A stretch of 64,000 bases of DNA from CAVSUZ01 sp963795415 (GCA_963795415.1 CAWCHQ010000002.1:496001-560000), one strand, 5' to 3'. Numbered from the stretch's first letter, positions 18,128-26,546 are shown. Translations and numbers: made by a program. Notes: generated by a model from the sequence alone, not told the origin.

Positions 18128-18766
18128 ATGATCATCGTTTACGGCGCACCACCCACGCGATCACTGCGGGTGGTCTGGATGTTGGAAGAGATGGGCGTGC
18201 CCTATGAGGTTCGTCCGATTGAGTTTGATAAGCGCCTGGAAAACGCCGAGTTCCTGGCCGCGAGCCCGACGGGCTCGTTTCCTGGCATCTGCGACGGCGA
18301 CATCCGCATGATGGAATCCTGCGCCATTCTCGAATATCTCGGCGCAAAATACGGCCCGACTCCACTTGCCCCGGCTTTCGGGGATCCGCGCTATCCTGCG
18401 TATATGTCGTTCCTGCACTTTGGAGAAGCCTCGCTCAGCGGCCCGTTAAACATCGCCCTGGCCGCGCGATTCTTTGCCCCGAGTGATCAAAAGCAGAATT
18501 GGGGCGCGCAATTCGCGATTGACCTGTTCGTGCGCAAATCCGGTGCGTTGGCCGGGCCGCTTCGGGAGCACGAATACATCGCTGGCGACCACTTCACGGC
18601 CGCCGACATTTCCTGCGGGTATGCGGCCGGGTTTGGGCGCTTTCTTGGCATCGAGGATCGGTTGGACCCCGCGGTGCGCGATTACTATCAGCGCCTGACA
18701 AAGCGCCCGGCATTCCAGCGCGCGATGCGCCATGCCCAGCCCGTAGAGCCAGACACCGTCTGCTAG
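18128..18766 (+). CDS. Glutathione S-transferase family protein
   Basis: A 212-aa GST. The N-terminal thioredoxin-like domain starts MIIVYGAPPTRSLRVVWMLE, with the glutathione-binding GSFPGICDGDIRMMESCAIL segment (cis-Pro and E/S motif) near residues 53-72. The helical C-terminal domain includes FTAADISCGYAAGFG. It lies between two VOC-family genes on the same strand, suggesting a detoxification cluster. An AGAGGAAGC precedes the ATG. Confidence 0.9.
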   Translation: MIIVYGAPPTRSLRVVWMLEEMGVPYEVRPIEFDKRLENAEFLAASPTGSFPGICDGDIRMMESCAILEYLGAKYGPTPLAPAFGDPRYPAYMSFLHFGEASLSGPLNIALAARFFAPSDQKQNWGAQFAIDLFVRKSGALAGPLREHEYIAGDHFTAADISCGYAAGFGRFLGIEDRLDPAVRDYYQRLTKRPAFQRAMRHAQPVEPDTVC

Positions 18767-18878
18767 CCCGTTTGGGCCTGACTGTGTCGGGCTCAACGCT
18801 CTAAACCTTTGTTTAGAACCATCTTGGGTCTTCACCACTTCGCCGGCCTGAGAAGTCTGCCAACGTATAGGAGTTTCG

Positions 18879-19373
18879 ATGAGCACAAAAATTATCACCT
18901 GTCTGTGGTTTGCCCATGGCGAGGCTCGGAAAGCGGCGGAATTCTACGCGGCCACCTTTCCTGACAGCCATGTCGGGCAAGCGCTCCAATCTCCATCCGA
19001 TTACCCGGGCGGTGAACAGGGTAGCGAGTTGACCGTCGAATTTACCGTGCTCGGGCAAGCCTTTGTCGGTTTGAATGGTGGCCCCGCGTTTACGCCGAAC
19101 GAGGCGGTGAGCTTCCAGGTGATGACCGACGATCAGGCAGAAACCGACCGCTACTGGAATGCGATCATCAAGAATGGCGGCAGCGAAAGCGAGTGCAGCT
19201 GGTGCAAGGACCGCTGGGGCTTTTCGTGGCAGATCGTGCCACGAGGCCTAATTGCCGCGCTGAAGGATCCGGATCGCGCCGCCGCGAAGCGGGTGATGAA
19301 CGTCATGATGACCATGCGCCGGATCGACATTGCTAAGATTGAGGCTGCACGAGCGGGCCATGGAGCCGCCTGA
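18879..19373 (+). CDS. VOC-family protein (PhnB / 3-demethylubiquinone methyltransferase-like fold)
   Basis: A 164-aa protein of the PF06983 type: KIITCLWFAHGEARKAAEFY at the start, VGLNGGPAFTPNEAVSFQVM in the middle, and the conserved CKDRWGFSWQIVP with a GGSESECSWCKD loop near residue 105. These proteins are often labelled 3-demethylubiquinone-9 methyltransferase by homology but have a glyoxalase fold; the reaction is unknown. It follows the GST gene by 112 bp. Confidence 0.87.
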   Translation: MSTKIITCLWFAHGEARKAAEFYAATFPDSHVGQALQSPSDYPGGEQGSELTVEFTVLGQAFVGLNGGPAFTPNEAVSFQVMTDDQAETDRYWNAIIKNGGSESECSWCKDRWGFSWQIVPRGLIAALKDPDRAAAKRVMNVMMTMRRIDIAKIEAARAGHGAA

Positions 19374-19442
19374 CGCCGCTCATTCGGCCAGAAGCACAAT
19401 CGACGATCGGACGAGGGGACAACGCCCTTGGCAACGACAATT

Positions 19443-19481
19443 ATACCGACGGCATCGGGCCTTGACCGATGCCGTCGGTAT
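19443..19481. terminator. Bidirectional terminator-like perfect hairpin
   Basis: Arms ATACCGACGGCATCGG and CCGATGCCGTCGGTAT form a perfect 16-bp stem with a 7-nt loop. It lies between the convergent VOC gene and iolE, where a shared terminator is expected. It has A/T residues at both stem bases. Confidence 0.75.
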
Positions 19482-19482
19482 T

Positions 19483-19512
19483 GCGCGCGGGATCGGTGGG
19501 GCGGCCGCGCGC
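19483..19512. repeat. GCGCGCGG hairpin, copy 1
   Basis: Arms GCGCGCGG / CCGCGCGC around a loop containing GGTGGGGC. A closely similar hairpin lies at 22298-22329, so the two flank the iolE-iolD pair. Confidence 0.55.
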
Positions 19513-19519
19513 GGAACCA

Positions 19520-20410
19520 TCAGAGCAACCCCGCTGCAAGCGCGAACCGCCGCAAGTTGTCATGCCCCAAGCGGGCGTACTGCAGCGGGTTCGCTTTGTC
19601 AGGGTCCTGTTCGGCTTCCACGACCAGCCAGCGATCGTAGCCGGGCAGCTCGCGCAAAACCGACGCGAAATCCACCATCCCGTCGCCGGGAACCGTGAAC
19701 ACGCCGGCGACCACCGCATCGAGAAAGCTCCAGTCATGCCGGCGAGCTTCGTGCATCCCGGAACCCCGCACATCCTTGCAATGGACGTGACCGACGCGTG
19801 GTTGCCACCGCCGCGCGAGGGCCACCGGATCGGCGCCGCCGAACGTCGCGTGCCCGGTGTCGAGCAGCAGGCGCAGGGCGGGGCCGGTGCCTTCCATCAG
19901 CCGGTCGATATCCTCGGCTGATTGCACCACCGTTCCCATATGATGGTGATAGACCAGTTCGAGGCCATCATCCCGCGTCATCCTCCCGAGCTCGGTCAGA
20001 CGCTCACAGAACGGTCTCCAGTCCCTCGCCGCCAACACTGGCCGGCGTGACAGTCCAATATCCCGCTTGCCGTGGACTGCGTTGGAGGTTTCCGCGATGA
20101 TCAGCACGCGGCAGCCGAACGCCTTCAGCAGTTCGAGATGCGGGCGCATCGCCAGCATCTCGGCCTTGGCATCGCGCTCCAGCAACGCACACGAGTACCA
20201 GCCGGAGACAAGATCCAGGCCGGAACGGCCGAGAACCTCGCGCAACCGAGCAGCTTCGCGGGGAAACTTGTGCCCCAGCTCGATGCCCTCGAAGCCGGCC
20301 TGTCTGGCCTCGCTCAGGCAGGTTTCCAGCGGTATTGCTCCGCCCAGATCGCGCAAATCGTCGTTCGACCAGCCGATCGGGTTGGTTCCGAGCCGCACGC
20401 CCATTGGCAT
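19520..20410 (-). CDS. iolE: Inosose dehydratase (sugar phosphate isomerase/epimerase fold)
   Basis: A 296-aa TIM-barrel protein of the IolE type that dehydrates 2-keto-myo-inositol to the trihydroxycyclohexanedione. It begins VRLGTNPIGWSNDDLRDLGG, has metal-binding motifs ELVYHHHMGTVVQ, LLLDTGHATFGGADP and VGHVHCKDVR, and a terminal WLVVEAEQDPDKANPLQYA. The start codon overlaps the iolD stop (TAATG), so it is translationally coupled to iolD. Genes iolB, iolC and iolA are not in the window. Confidence 0.9.
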   Translation of the reverse strand: MPMGVRLGTNPIGWSNDDLRDLGGAIPLETCLSEARQAGFEGIELGHKFPREAARLREVLGRSGLDLVSGWYSCALLERDAKAEMLAMRPHLELLKAFGCRVLIIAETSNAVHGKRDIGLSRRPVLAARDWRPFCERLTELGRMTRDDGLELVYHHHMGTVVQSAEDIDRLMEGTGPALRLLLDTGHATFGGADPVALARRWQPRVGHVHCKDVRGSGMHEARRHDWSFLDAVVAGVFTVPGDGMVDFASVLRELPGYDRWLVVEAEQDPDKANPLQYARLGHDNLRRFALAAGLL

Positions 20411-22236
20411 TAATTCCCCAGACGCTGACGGGTGCGCTGGTTGTACCAGGCGTCATGCGCCGCGGATACTTCCGGACGGACGGAAACCTCGGGAACCGGC
20501 ACATCCCACCAATGGCCACCGGCCTTGGTGGTTTCGACTGGATCGGTTTCGATCACTACAACATAGGTGCGATCCGCCCGCTTTGCCCGTCCCAGCGCCT
20601 GCTCCAGCTCGGCGACTCCTGTAACCCGTTCGGCGACGGCGCCGAGGCTCTCGGCGTGTGCGCGGAAATCGACGCGGCCGCCTTCCAGCAGATTGTTGAA
20701 TGACGGGCTGCCGGCCGCGTGCTGCAACCGGTTGATACAGCCGAAACCACCATTGTCCAGCAGCACGATGATCAGCTTCAATCCAAGCGCCACCGACGTG
20801 GCGATCTCTGAATTCAGCATCAGGTAGCTGCCGTCGCCGACCATCACGACCACCTCGGCATCCGGCCTGGCGAACTTCACCCCCAGGGCGCCGGCTATCT
20901 CATACCCCATGCAGGAATAGCCGTATTCCAGGTGATAGGAGCCGGGCGTTGCAGCCCGCCAGAGCTTATGCAGCTCGCCCGGCAATCCGCCGGCGGCGCA
21001 GACGATGACCGTATTGGCCGCGGCCCCCCGCTGGACCGCACCGATGACCTGGGCGTCCGAGGGAAGTGGGCGGTTGCCGGGCCGGGTCGCCGCATCGGCT
21101 TCCGTCCTCCATGCGGCGATCGCTTCCCTGGCCTCGCCGGTCCAGTCGGACGGGGCGCGGAAATCGCCGAGCGCGCCGGACAGGGCCTCCAACCCGGCGC
21201 GTGCATCAGCCACGAGCGGCAGCGCCCTTCTTTTCACTGCATCGAGCGGCTGGATATTCAACGCGATTATGGATGCCGAATGCGGCAGCAGGGACCAGGA
21301 CCCGGTTGTGAAATCGGCAAGGCGGGTGCCAATCGCGATCACCAGATCTGCCTGCTTTGCCATCCGGTTGGCAGCGCCGGTTCCGGTTACCCCGATCGCC
21401 CCCAGGTTCAGTTCATGACTCGCCGGAAGCGCGCTTTTGCCGGCCTGGGTCTCACCAACCGGAATCCCGTGCTGCTCGGCGAACGCTGCGAGCGAGGCCG
21501 TGGCCTCTGCATAATGAACGCCGCCACCGGCGATGATCACCGGCGAGCGCGCGGCGCGGATCGCACGCGCCGCCTCGGCAAGTTCCCGCTGGTCAGGGGG
21601 CGGACAGCGGGGGACCCAGAGGCGCGGCGCGAAGAAGGCGTTCGGAAAATCGAACGCCTCTGCCTGGACGTCCTGACATAATCCGAGCGTCACGGGACCG
21701 CACAGCGCGGGATCGGTCAGCACAGCCAGCGCCCGCGGCAGTGAATCCAGGAGTTGCTCGGGGCGGGTGATGCGGTCGAAGAACCGGCTCACTGGGCGGA
21801 AGCAGTCGTTGGCGGAGACGGTCGCGTCGCTGAACGCCTCGACCTGCTGCAACACCGGGTCGGGCCGACGTGAGGCGAAGACGTCGCCCGGCAGAAGCAA
21901 AACCGGCAGTCGGTTCACGTGGGCGAGTGCCGCCGCGGTCACCATGTTGGTTGCGCCGGGGCCTATGGACGTTGTGCACGCCATCATCCGCCGTCTGCGG
22001 TAAGCTTTGGCAAAGGCGATCGCCGCGTGGGCCATCGCCTGTTCATTGTGGCTCCGGAAGGTCGGCAGCTCCTCGCGAACGCCTGCCAGCGCCTCGCCCA
22101 TTCCGGCTACGTTGCCATGGCCGAAGATGGCCCACACCCCGGCGAACAGGGGCATGCGCTTGCCCTCGAACTCCGTCTGCTGCGCGGCGAGGAACCGCAC
22201 CAGCGCCTGCGCCATGGTAAGGCGGATCGTTGCCAT
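20410..22236 (-). CDS. iolD: 3D-(3,5/4)-trihydroxycyclohexane-1,2-dione hydrolase
   Basis: A 608-aa thiamine-diphosphate enzyme opening the ring of the inositol-derived diketone to 5-deoxy-glucuronate. The N-terminal segment TMAQALVRFLAAQQ and AGVWAIFGHGNVAGMGEAL is characteristic of IolD, as is STSIGPGATNMVTAAALA-like sequence near residue 90. The C-terminal ThDP motif begins VGDGSYLMLNSEIATS and ends about 28 residues later in VLLDN. Upstream is a divergent promoter region shared with iolG. Confidence 0.93.
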   Translation of the reverse strand: MATIRLTMAQALVRFLAAQQTEFEGKRMPLFAGVWAIFGHGNVAGMGEALAGVREELPTFRSHNEQAMAHAAIAFAKAYRRRRMMACTTSIGPGATNMVTAAALAHVNRLPVLLLPGDVFASRRPDPVLQQVEAFSDATVSANDCFRPVSRFFDRITRPEQLLDSLPRALAVLTDPALCGPVTLGLCQDVQAEAFDFPNAFFAPRLWVPRCPPPDQRELAEAARAIRAARSPVIIAGGGVHYAEATASLAAFAEQHGIPVGETQAGKSALPASHELNLGAIGVTGTGAANRMAKQADLVIAIGTRLADFTTGSWSLLPHSASIIALNIQPLDAVKRRALPLVADARAGLEALSGALGDFRAPSDWTGEAREAIAAWRTEADAATRPGNRPLPSDAQVIGAVQRGAAANTVIVCAAGGLPGELHKLWRAATPGSYHLEYGYSCMGYEIAGALGVKFARPDAEVVVMVGDGSYLMLNSEIATSVALGLKLIIVLLDNGGFGCINRLQHAAGSPSFNNLLEGGRVDFRAHAESLGAVAERVTGVAELEQALGRAKRADRTYVVVIETDPVETTKAGGHWWDVPVPEVSVRPEVSAAHDAWYNQRTRQRLGN

Positions 22237-22262
22237 CCCCTGTCTCCGGTAGTGAGCAGACT

Positions 22263-22344
22263 GGTATACCCGGAATCCGAAGGGTTCCCGGTATACCGGC
22301 GCGCGGGGTTGGTGGGGCCGCCGCGCGCCATACCGGGTATATAG
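22263..22344. promoter_or_regulatory. iolD/iolG divergent regulatory region with GGTATACC sites
   Basis: The 142-bp intergenic region holds two perfect palindromes GGTATACC at 22263-22270 and 22290-22297 (each with a flanking CCGG) and a related ATACCGGGTATA at 22330-22341. Repeated near-identical palindromes between divergent catabolic genes suggest binding sites for an inositol-responsive repressor. No regulator gene lies beside them in the window. Confidence 0.55.
22298..22329. repeat. GGCGCGCGG hairpin, copy 2
   Basis: Arms GGCGCGCGG / CCGCGCGCC (9 bp) with a 14-nt loop containing GGTGGGGC, closely matching the copy at 19483-19512. It is embedded between candidate operator sites. Confidence 0.55.
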
Positions 22345-22378
22345 ACCCGGGATCGCCAGATCAGGGAGGGATGGCCGG

Positions 22379-23365
22379 ATGATTTCGATAGCAGTGCTTG
22401 GGGCGGGCCGGATCGGACAGATTCACGCGCGAAACGTCGCCTTGCAGCCTCGGGCGAAACTGGCAGGGGTGATGGACCTCGACCAGGGCGCCGCGGAGCG
22501 GCTGGCCGGGGCGCTGGGGTCAAAGGCGATCATGCTGGAAGAAGCGCTGCAAGCCGATGCGGTCATGATCTGCAGTCCCACCCCAACCCACGCCGATCTG
22601 ATCGAGCAGGCGGCAAGGGCTGGAAAACCGGTGTTTTGCGAGAAGCCGATCGATCTGGATGCCGGCCGGGTCAGGGCGTGCCTCGATGTGGTCAAGCGTG
22701 CGGGCGTGCCATTGATGGTCGGGTTCAACCGCCGCTTCGACCCAAGTTTTCGGGCGCTGCACGACCGGTTGCGGGCGGGAGAGATTGGCCGGCTGGAAAT
22801 GCTGACGATCATCAGTCGGGATCCTCTGCCGCCGCCTCCGGCCTATGTGGCAACGAGTGGAGGATTGTTCCGGGACATGATGATCCATGACCTGGACATG
22901 GCCCGCTTCCTTCTCGGCGAGAACCCGGTGGAGGTTTATGCTCTCGGCTCCGTGCTGGTGGACCAGGCGATCGGCGCGGCGGGGGACGTGGATACAGCGG
23001 TCGTCACGTTCCGGACCGCAGGCGGGGCTATCGCGCAGATCGCCAACTCGCGACGTGCGACCTATGGCTATGACCAGCGGATCGAAGCACATGGCGAGAA
23101 GGGGATGCTTCGGGCGGGCAACATGACCGCAACGACGGTGGAGCATGCATCCTCGGCTGGGTTCGTGACTGAGCCGGCCCTGCCGTTTTTCCTGGAGCGT
23201 TACGGCGCCGCCTACCGCGCGGAACTCGATGCCTTCATCACGGCCATTGAGGCTGGGGGAACTGTATCACCGAGCGGGGCCGATGGTTTGGCCTCTCTGC
23301 TGCTCGCCGATGCGGCCACCGAATTGGCCAGAACCGGCCAGCCGGTCAAACCGGCTGCGGTCTGA
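22379..23365 (+). CDS. iolG: Inositol 2-dehydrogenase
   Basis: A 328-aa Gfo/Idh/MocA oxidoreductase. The NAD-binding motif is VLGAGRIGQIHARNVA; the catalytic Lys lies in FCEKPIDLD; and the substrate side shows VGFNRRFDPSFRALHDRL, SGGLFRDMMIHDLDMARFL and QIANSRRATYGYDQRIEAHG, all typical of IolG. It oxidises myo-inositol to 2-keto-myo-inositol, the first step before IolE and IolD. It is divergent from iolD, and its 3' end overlaps the convergent HtrA-like gene by 20 bp. Confidence 0.93.
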   Translation: MISIAVLGAGRIGQIHARNVALQPRAKLAGVMDLDQGAAERLAGALGSKAIMLEEALQADAVMICSPTPTHADLIEQAARAGKPVFCEKPIDLDAGRVRACLDVVKRAGVPLMVGFNRRFDPSFRALHDRLRAGEIGRLEMLTIISRDPLPPPPAYVATSGGLFRDMMIHDLDMARFLLGENPVEVYALGSVLVDQAIGAAGDVDTAVVTFRTAGGAIAQIANSRRATYGYDQRIEAHGEKGMLRAGNMTATTVEHASSAGFVTEPALPFFLERYGAAYRAELDAFITAIEAGGTVSPSGADGLASLLLADAATELARTGQPVKPAAV

Positions 23366-24203
23366 CAACCAGGTTGGCGGTACGCAGCTGGCCGTTCCGG
23401 ACGAGGGTCACTTCCGCAGGGCGGTCGAAACGCTCCGGCCCCAGCAGCGAACGCAGGCTGCCGTGCCCGTTCATCCGGATGCCGTCTATCGCGAGAAGGA
23501 CATCGCCCATGCGGAGCCCGGCCTGGTCGGCTGGACCTCCGGGTTGCACGTTCAGAACGAGGCGACCGCTGCCCTGCTTCGCCGCGGAGCGAACGCTGAG
23601 AGGGAGGCCGACTGGCTGCAGCGAAGCGCCGATCCAGCCGCGGTGGATAAGGGGGTGTCTGCCGGCATCGACAAGCTGCGCCACAGCCGCAGCGCCGACG
23701 AGGCGTGGCTCGCCGCCCAGGCCGGACACGCACACGCCCGCCAGTTCGCCGGAGCTGGTCAGCACCGGCCCACCTTCGGCCAGGTATGAAGGTGGTGCGT
23801 CGAGGTTGAGGTGGTGGTCGCGAACGGTGCTGAGCCGGCCGCTGCCGGCGAAGCCCTGGCCTGCCTCCAGCACCAGAACGATCTCGCCTGGTTGTGGCAG
23901 GGGAGCGCATTGAAACACCGGGCGTGGAGCGGAGCCGACCAGCTTTAGAACGGCAAGGTTCAGCTGCGGATCACGCCGGACGGATTGTGCGGCGAGCATT
24001 TCGGACCCGGCCGCGAGCGCGGTGTAGGCTTGCTGGACCGGAAGGCTGCCGCTCGCAGTAACGACGATATCGGGTTGCCAAAGAAGCCCGGTCAACCAGG
24101 CGCCGGAGGCGAGGCGGATCGAAACGAGCAGGGGAGTGGCCCGAACGACGTGAGGTTCGATATCCTGAAACCAGCTGGCAATGTCCAAGGTCGGAACGGT
24201 CAT
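23346..24203 (-). CDS. HtrA-like protein with PDZ domain and degenerate protease triad
   Basis: A 285-aa protein with a trypsin-like fold followed by a PDZ domain (about residues 190-280: VRSAAKQGSGRLVLNVQPGG, PADQAGLRMGDVLLAIDG). Alignment by eye to DegP/HtrA shows each catalytic residue replaced: the TNNHV segment is VVTASGSLP, the Asp block is RDPQLNLAVLKLV with Asn in the Asp position, and the GNSGGPL block is LAEGGPVL. No signal peptide is obvious. It may be a peptide-binding pseudoprotease. It is convergent with, and overlaps, iolG. Confidence 0.78.
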   Translation of the reverse strand: MTVPTLDIASWFQDIEPHVVRATPLLVSIRLASGAWLTGLLWQPDIVVTASGSLPVQQAYTALAAGSEMLAAQSVRRDPQLNLAVLKLVGSAPRPVFQCAPLPQPGEIVLVLEAGQGFAGSGRLSTVRDHHLNLDAPPSYLAEGGPVLTSSGELAGVCVSGLGGEPRLVGAAAVAQLVDAGRHPLIHRGWIGASLQPVGLPLSVRSAAKQGSGRLVLNVQPGGPADQAGLRMGDVLLAIDGIRMNGHGSLRSLLGPERFDRPAEVTLVRNGQLRTANLVVRPQPV

Positions 24204-24468
24204 GCGGAGCCGGCGCGCCTCTCAAAGCGGGTGAGCTTCCGATAACGTGGTAAACGCATCATTAAGGATCGGCTTTGCGCATTCACCGCGACTTGTCTGA
24301 TCGACAGCCTCCTGACTTCCTTGCAGGCGGCCGTGTGATGATCGGCCTGAGCAACGATATAACCTTAGATGACCGATTTGCAAGGTGGTTTGCGGGGTGA
24401 CGCGGCCGCGTGGACTTCCCAGGAGAGCGATGCAATCGTGGGCACGTTTCTGCGTGGGGACAGGTTAA

Positions 24469-25161
24469 ATGGAACCGCGGCTTGCCCTGATTGTCGGCGC
24501 TGGGTCAGGTCTGTCGGCCTCGCTTGCCCGGCGGTTCGCGCGTGCGAGTGTGCAGGTGGCGCTGGCGTCGCGCAACCCTAATCGGCTGGCGCAGCTGTGT
24601 GCGGAGACCGGTGCCGCCTCTTTTGCGTGCGAAGCAAGCGAGCCGGAGGAGGTGGGCGGGCTTTTCGATGCTGTTGCTGCCTCCCTGGGGGAGCCGGACG
24701 TCGTCGTTTACAACGCCTCGGGGCGACTGCGCGGGCCGATTACGACGCTCGCGCCCGAGGAGGTGGCGCGGGCGATTGCCGTTTCGGCCTATGGCGGCTT
24801 CCTGGTGGGTCAGCAGGCGGCCCGCCTGATGTTGCCTAAGGAGGCTGGGGCGATCCTGTTTACCGGTGCTTCCGCATCGGTGAAGGGGTATCCGCAGTCG
24901 GCGCCCTTTGCGATGGGCAAATTCGCGCTGCGTGGTCTGGCGCAGAGCATGGCGCGGGAACTGGCGCCGCAAGGGATCCATGTCGCACATTTCGTGATCG
25001 ACGGGGTGATCCGGAATCCCGGGCGGTCGGAACCGCTGGAGCAGCCCGACAGCATGCTGGATCCGGATGCGATCGCCGAAACCTATTGGCAGGTGCTGAA
25101 GCAACCCCGCAGCGCATGGACCTGGGAGGTCGAATTGCGGCCCTGGGTCGAGCGGTTCTAA
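24469..25161 (+). CDS. SDR-family oxidoreductase with Phe in place of catalytic Tyr
   Basis: A 230-aa short-chain dehydrogenase/reductase. The Rossmann motif is LIVGAGSGLSASLARRFA, followed by VVVYNASGRLRGP (NAG-type motif). The active-site region reads FTGASASVKGYPQSAPFAMG then KFALRGLAQSMAREL: Ser135 and Lys151 fit the catalytic positions, but residue 147, normally Tyr of YxxxK, is Phe. The C-terminal GIHVAHFVIDGVIRNPG is family-like. Either a natural non-canonical subgroup or an inactive relative. It stands alone on this strand. Confidence 0.85.
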   Translation: MEPRLALIVGAGSGLSASLARRFARASVQVALASRNPNRLAQLCAETGAASFACEASEPEEVGGLFDAVAASLGEPDVVVYNASGRLRGPITTLAPEEVARAIAVSAYGGFLVGQQAARLMLPKEAGAILFTGASASVKGYPQSAPFAMGKFALRGLAQSMARELAPQGIHVAHFVIDGVIRNPGRSEPLEQPDSMLDPDAIAETYWQVLKQPRSAWTWEVELRPWVERF

Positions 25162-25165
25162 GCTG

Positions 25166-25333
25166 TCAGGGGCCGGCGGCGGTGGAGTTCGTGGAAGTAT
25201 CCGACTCGCGCCTGGCCATTGCATCCTGCAACTCGCCTACCTCGACGTCGCTTGCTTCCCGCCCATAGGTCCGGCGGAACCATTCCCGGATCGCCTCGGA
25301 GGAGATGGGGTAACCCTCGACCGGAAGTTGCAT
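25166..25333 (-). CDS. Small hypothetical protein (55 aa)
   Basis: An open frame of 55 codons starting MQLPVEGYPISSEAIREWFR and ending in STNSTAAGP, preceded by an AGAGGG about 5 bp before the ATG. The composition is charged, helical and codon-biased like its neighbours (GC-rich third positions). It is convergent with the SDR gene, leaving only 4 bp between their stops. No family is recognised, so this rests on ribosome-binding site, codon bias and fit in the gap. Confidence 0.5.
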   Translation of the reverse strand: MQLPVEGYPISSEAIREWFRRTYGREASDVEVGELQDAMARRESDTSTNSTAAGP

Positions 25334-25381
25334 CACAGCCCTCTTAAGACCAGTCGCCGCGCCAAACGCGCTGAACGGTTT

Positions 25382-25411
25382 CTAGAGCAGATTCACCCTG
25401 ACTGGAAATCA
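25382..25411. repeat. CTAGAGCAGAT-type end of the IS630 remnant
   Basis: CTAGAGCAGATTCACCCTGA followed by CTGGAAATCA lies at the 3' edge of the transposase remnant, where the terminal inverted repeat of an IS630 element belongs. The same leading sequence opens hairpins at 29369, 33465 and 60049. Confidence 0.65.
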
Positions 25412-25817
25412 CCGGCGTTGCGGAAATAACTGGCGCATTCGGCTGCACCGAACCGCGCCTTCAGCTTGGCAAATACCTGTTCGATCAGATCGAGGTCGGG
25501 GCTGTACGGCGGCAGCAACATCATTTTCGCGCCGACGGCCTCAATCGCCTCACGAACGCCGGCGACCTTATGCGAACCAAGGTTGCCCATGATCACGACG
25601 GTGCCCTCTCGCAGCGTCGGCACCAGGACTTGCTCGAGAAGGCCAGAAACATCTTGCCGTTGATCGCACCATCAAACACGCCAGGTGCCGCGATACCGTC
25701 GTGATGCAGGCCGGCGATAAACGTCGATGTCTTCCAGACTTCGAAGGTGAAGCTGCCTGCGCGATCTCGGTCTCGGGTGGTCTTCAGCGGCGGCCCATGC
25801 AACGGGCGTCTGATCAT
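25393..25817 (-). pseudogene. IS630-family transposase remnant
   Basis: Two overlapping frames together give the C-terminal half of an IS630 DDE transposase: WKTSTFIAGLHHDGIAAPGV then FDGAINGKMFLAF, shift at about 25640, then LEQVLVPTLREGTVV, IMGNLGSHK and LPPYSPDLDLIEQVFAKLKA. The N-terminal half is missing, about 35 codons are deleted before AECASYFRNAG, and the second catalytic Asp (normally MDNLGSHK) is Gly. It cannot encode an active enzyme. It sits directly beyond the FYDLN gene. Confidence 0.85.
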
Positions 25818-25835
25818 CCATTGGTTCTCGCAGGT

Positions 25836-26177
25836 TCATTCGGCCGTCTTGGCGAGATCGGGATCAATCTCAAGATCATCATCAGCTGCCTCAAGATCAT
25901 CATCAGCTTCGTCGTCGGCTTCAGGGACATCACCCTCAGTCTCCACTCCAGGCGCACCTACAGGCTCCATGTCATCCATCATGGTGACGGCCGTTGGTGC
26001 CTGCTGCGGTTGCGAGCCGGCGTTAAAAGTGCCGCGAGGTGGTCGGGGCACGCGCGGTTTCTCCGGCAGTTGCTGAGCACCGCACTTTGGACAGACGGCG
26101 GGCGCTCTGTTCAGATCGTAGAAGCGCTCATGGCATCCCGTGCAGGTGCACTTGGTGCCGAGTTCTAACCTGCCCAT
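25836..26177 (-). CDS. FYDLN-acid domain protein (TIGR02300 family)
   Basis: A 113-aa protein with an N-terminal zinc-ribbon-like region: CTCTGCHERFYDLNRAPAVC then PKCG, giving two CxxC pairs around the eponymous FYDLN. The C-terminal half is highly acidic (repeated EADDEADDDLEAADDD) and probably disordered. This is a widespread alphaproteobacterial family of unknown function. The IS630 remnant lies just after its stop. Confidence 0.88.
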   Translation of the reverse strand: MGRLELGTKCTCTGCHERFYDLNRAPAVCPKCGAQQLPEKPRVPRPPRGTFNAGSQPQQAPTAVTMMDDMEPVGAPGVETEGDVPEADDEADDDLEAADDDLEIDPDLAKTAE

Positions 26178-26189
26178 TATGGTGCGCCG

Positions 26190-26546
26190 TCAGCCGGTCT
26201 TGGGGGTGGTGAGCGTGTCTGAACAGGCACGAGCCAGGGCATCGTCAGGGGTTTTGTCATTTCCCACAGTCGCCCAGCCCGCCTTCATCACCATGTCGCT
26301 ACGCGAATACGATGACGTCTCCGCCTTCAATTTCGCGAAAGTCGTCTTGTCCGGGTCTTGCTGGGCCTTCGCCACGCAGAATGGCACAAGTGCAGCAACG
26401 ACTGCCGTGTCGGCGCGCTCTTGGGCGAGCTTCTCGGCTGTCGACGACGTCGTCCATCCGAGCTGCGAGAAGCCGACGATAGCCATCGCGATTGCACCGG
26501 CTACGGCACCCCAAGCGCCAGGCTTGAGCCAAACAGGAAGTTTCAT
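26190..26546 (-). CDS. Conserved hypothetical membrane-anchored protein
   Basis: A 118-aa protein beginning MKLPVWLKPGAWGAVAGAIA, with a single N-terminal membrane helix (about residues 11-30) and a soluble domain containing two Cys (ALVPFCVAKAQQD and ALARACSDTL). Such proteins occur in Acetobacteraceae and Bradyrhizobium-type genomes without known function. The ATG at 26546 is chosen because the conserved sequence begins there, though no good ribosome-binding site precedes it. It lies 12 bp upstream of the FYDLN gene on the same strand. Confidence 0.68.
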   Translation of the reverse strand: MKLPVWLKPGAWGAVAGAIAMAIVGFSQLGWTTSSTAEKLAQERADTAVVAALVPFCVAKAQQDPDKTTFAKLKAETSSYSRSDMVMKAGWATVGNDKTPDDALARACSDTLTTPKTG

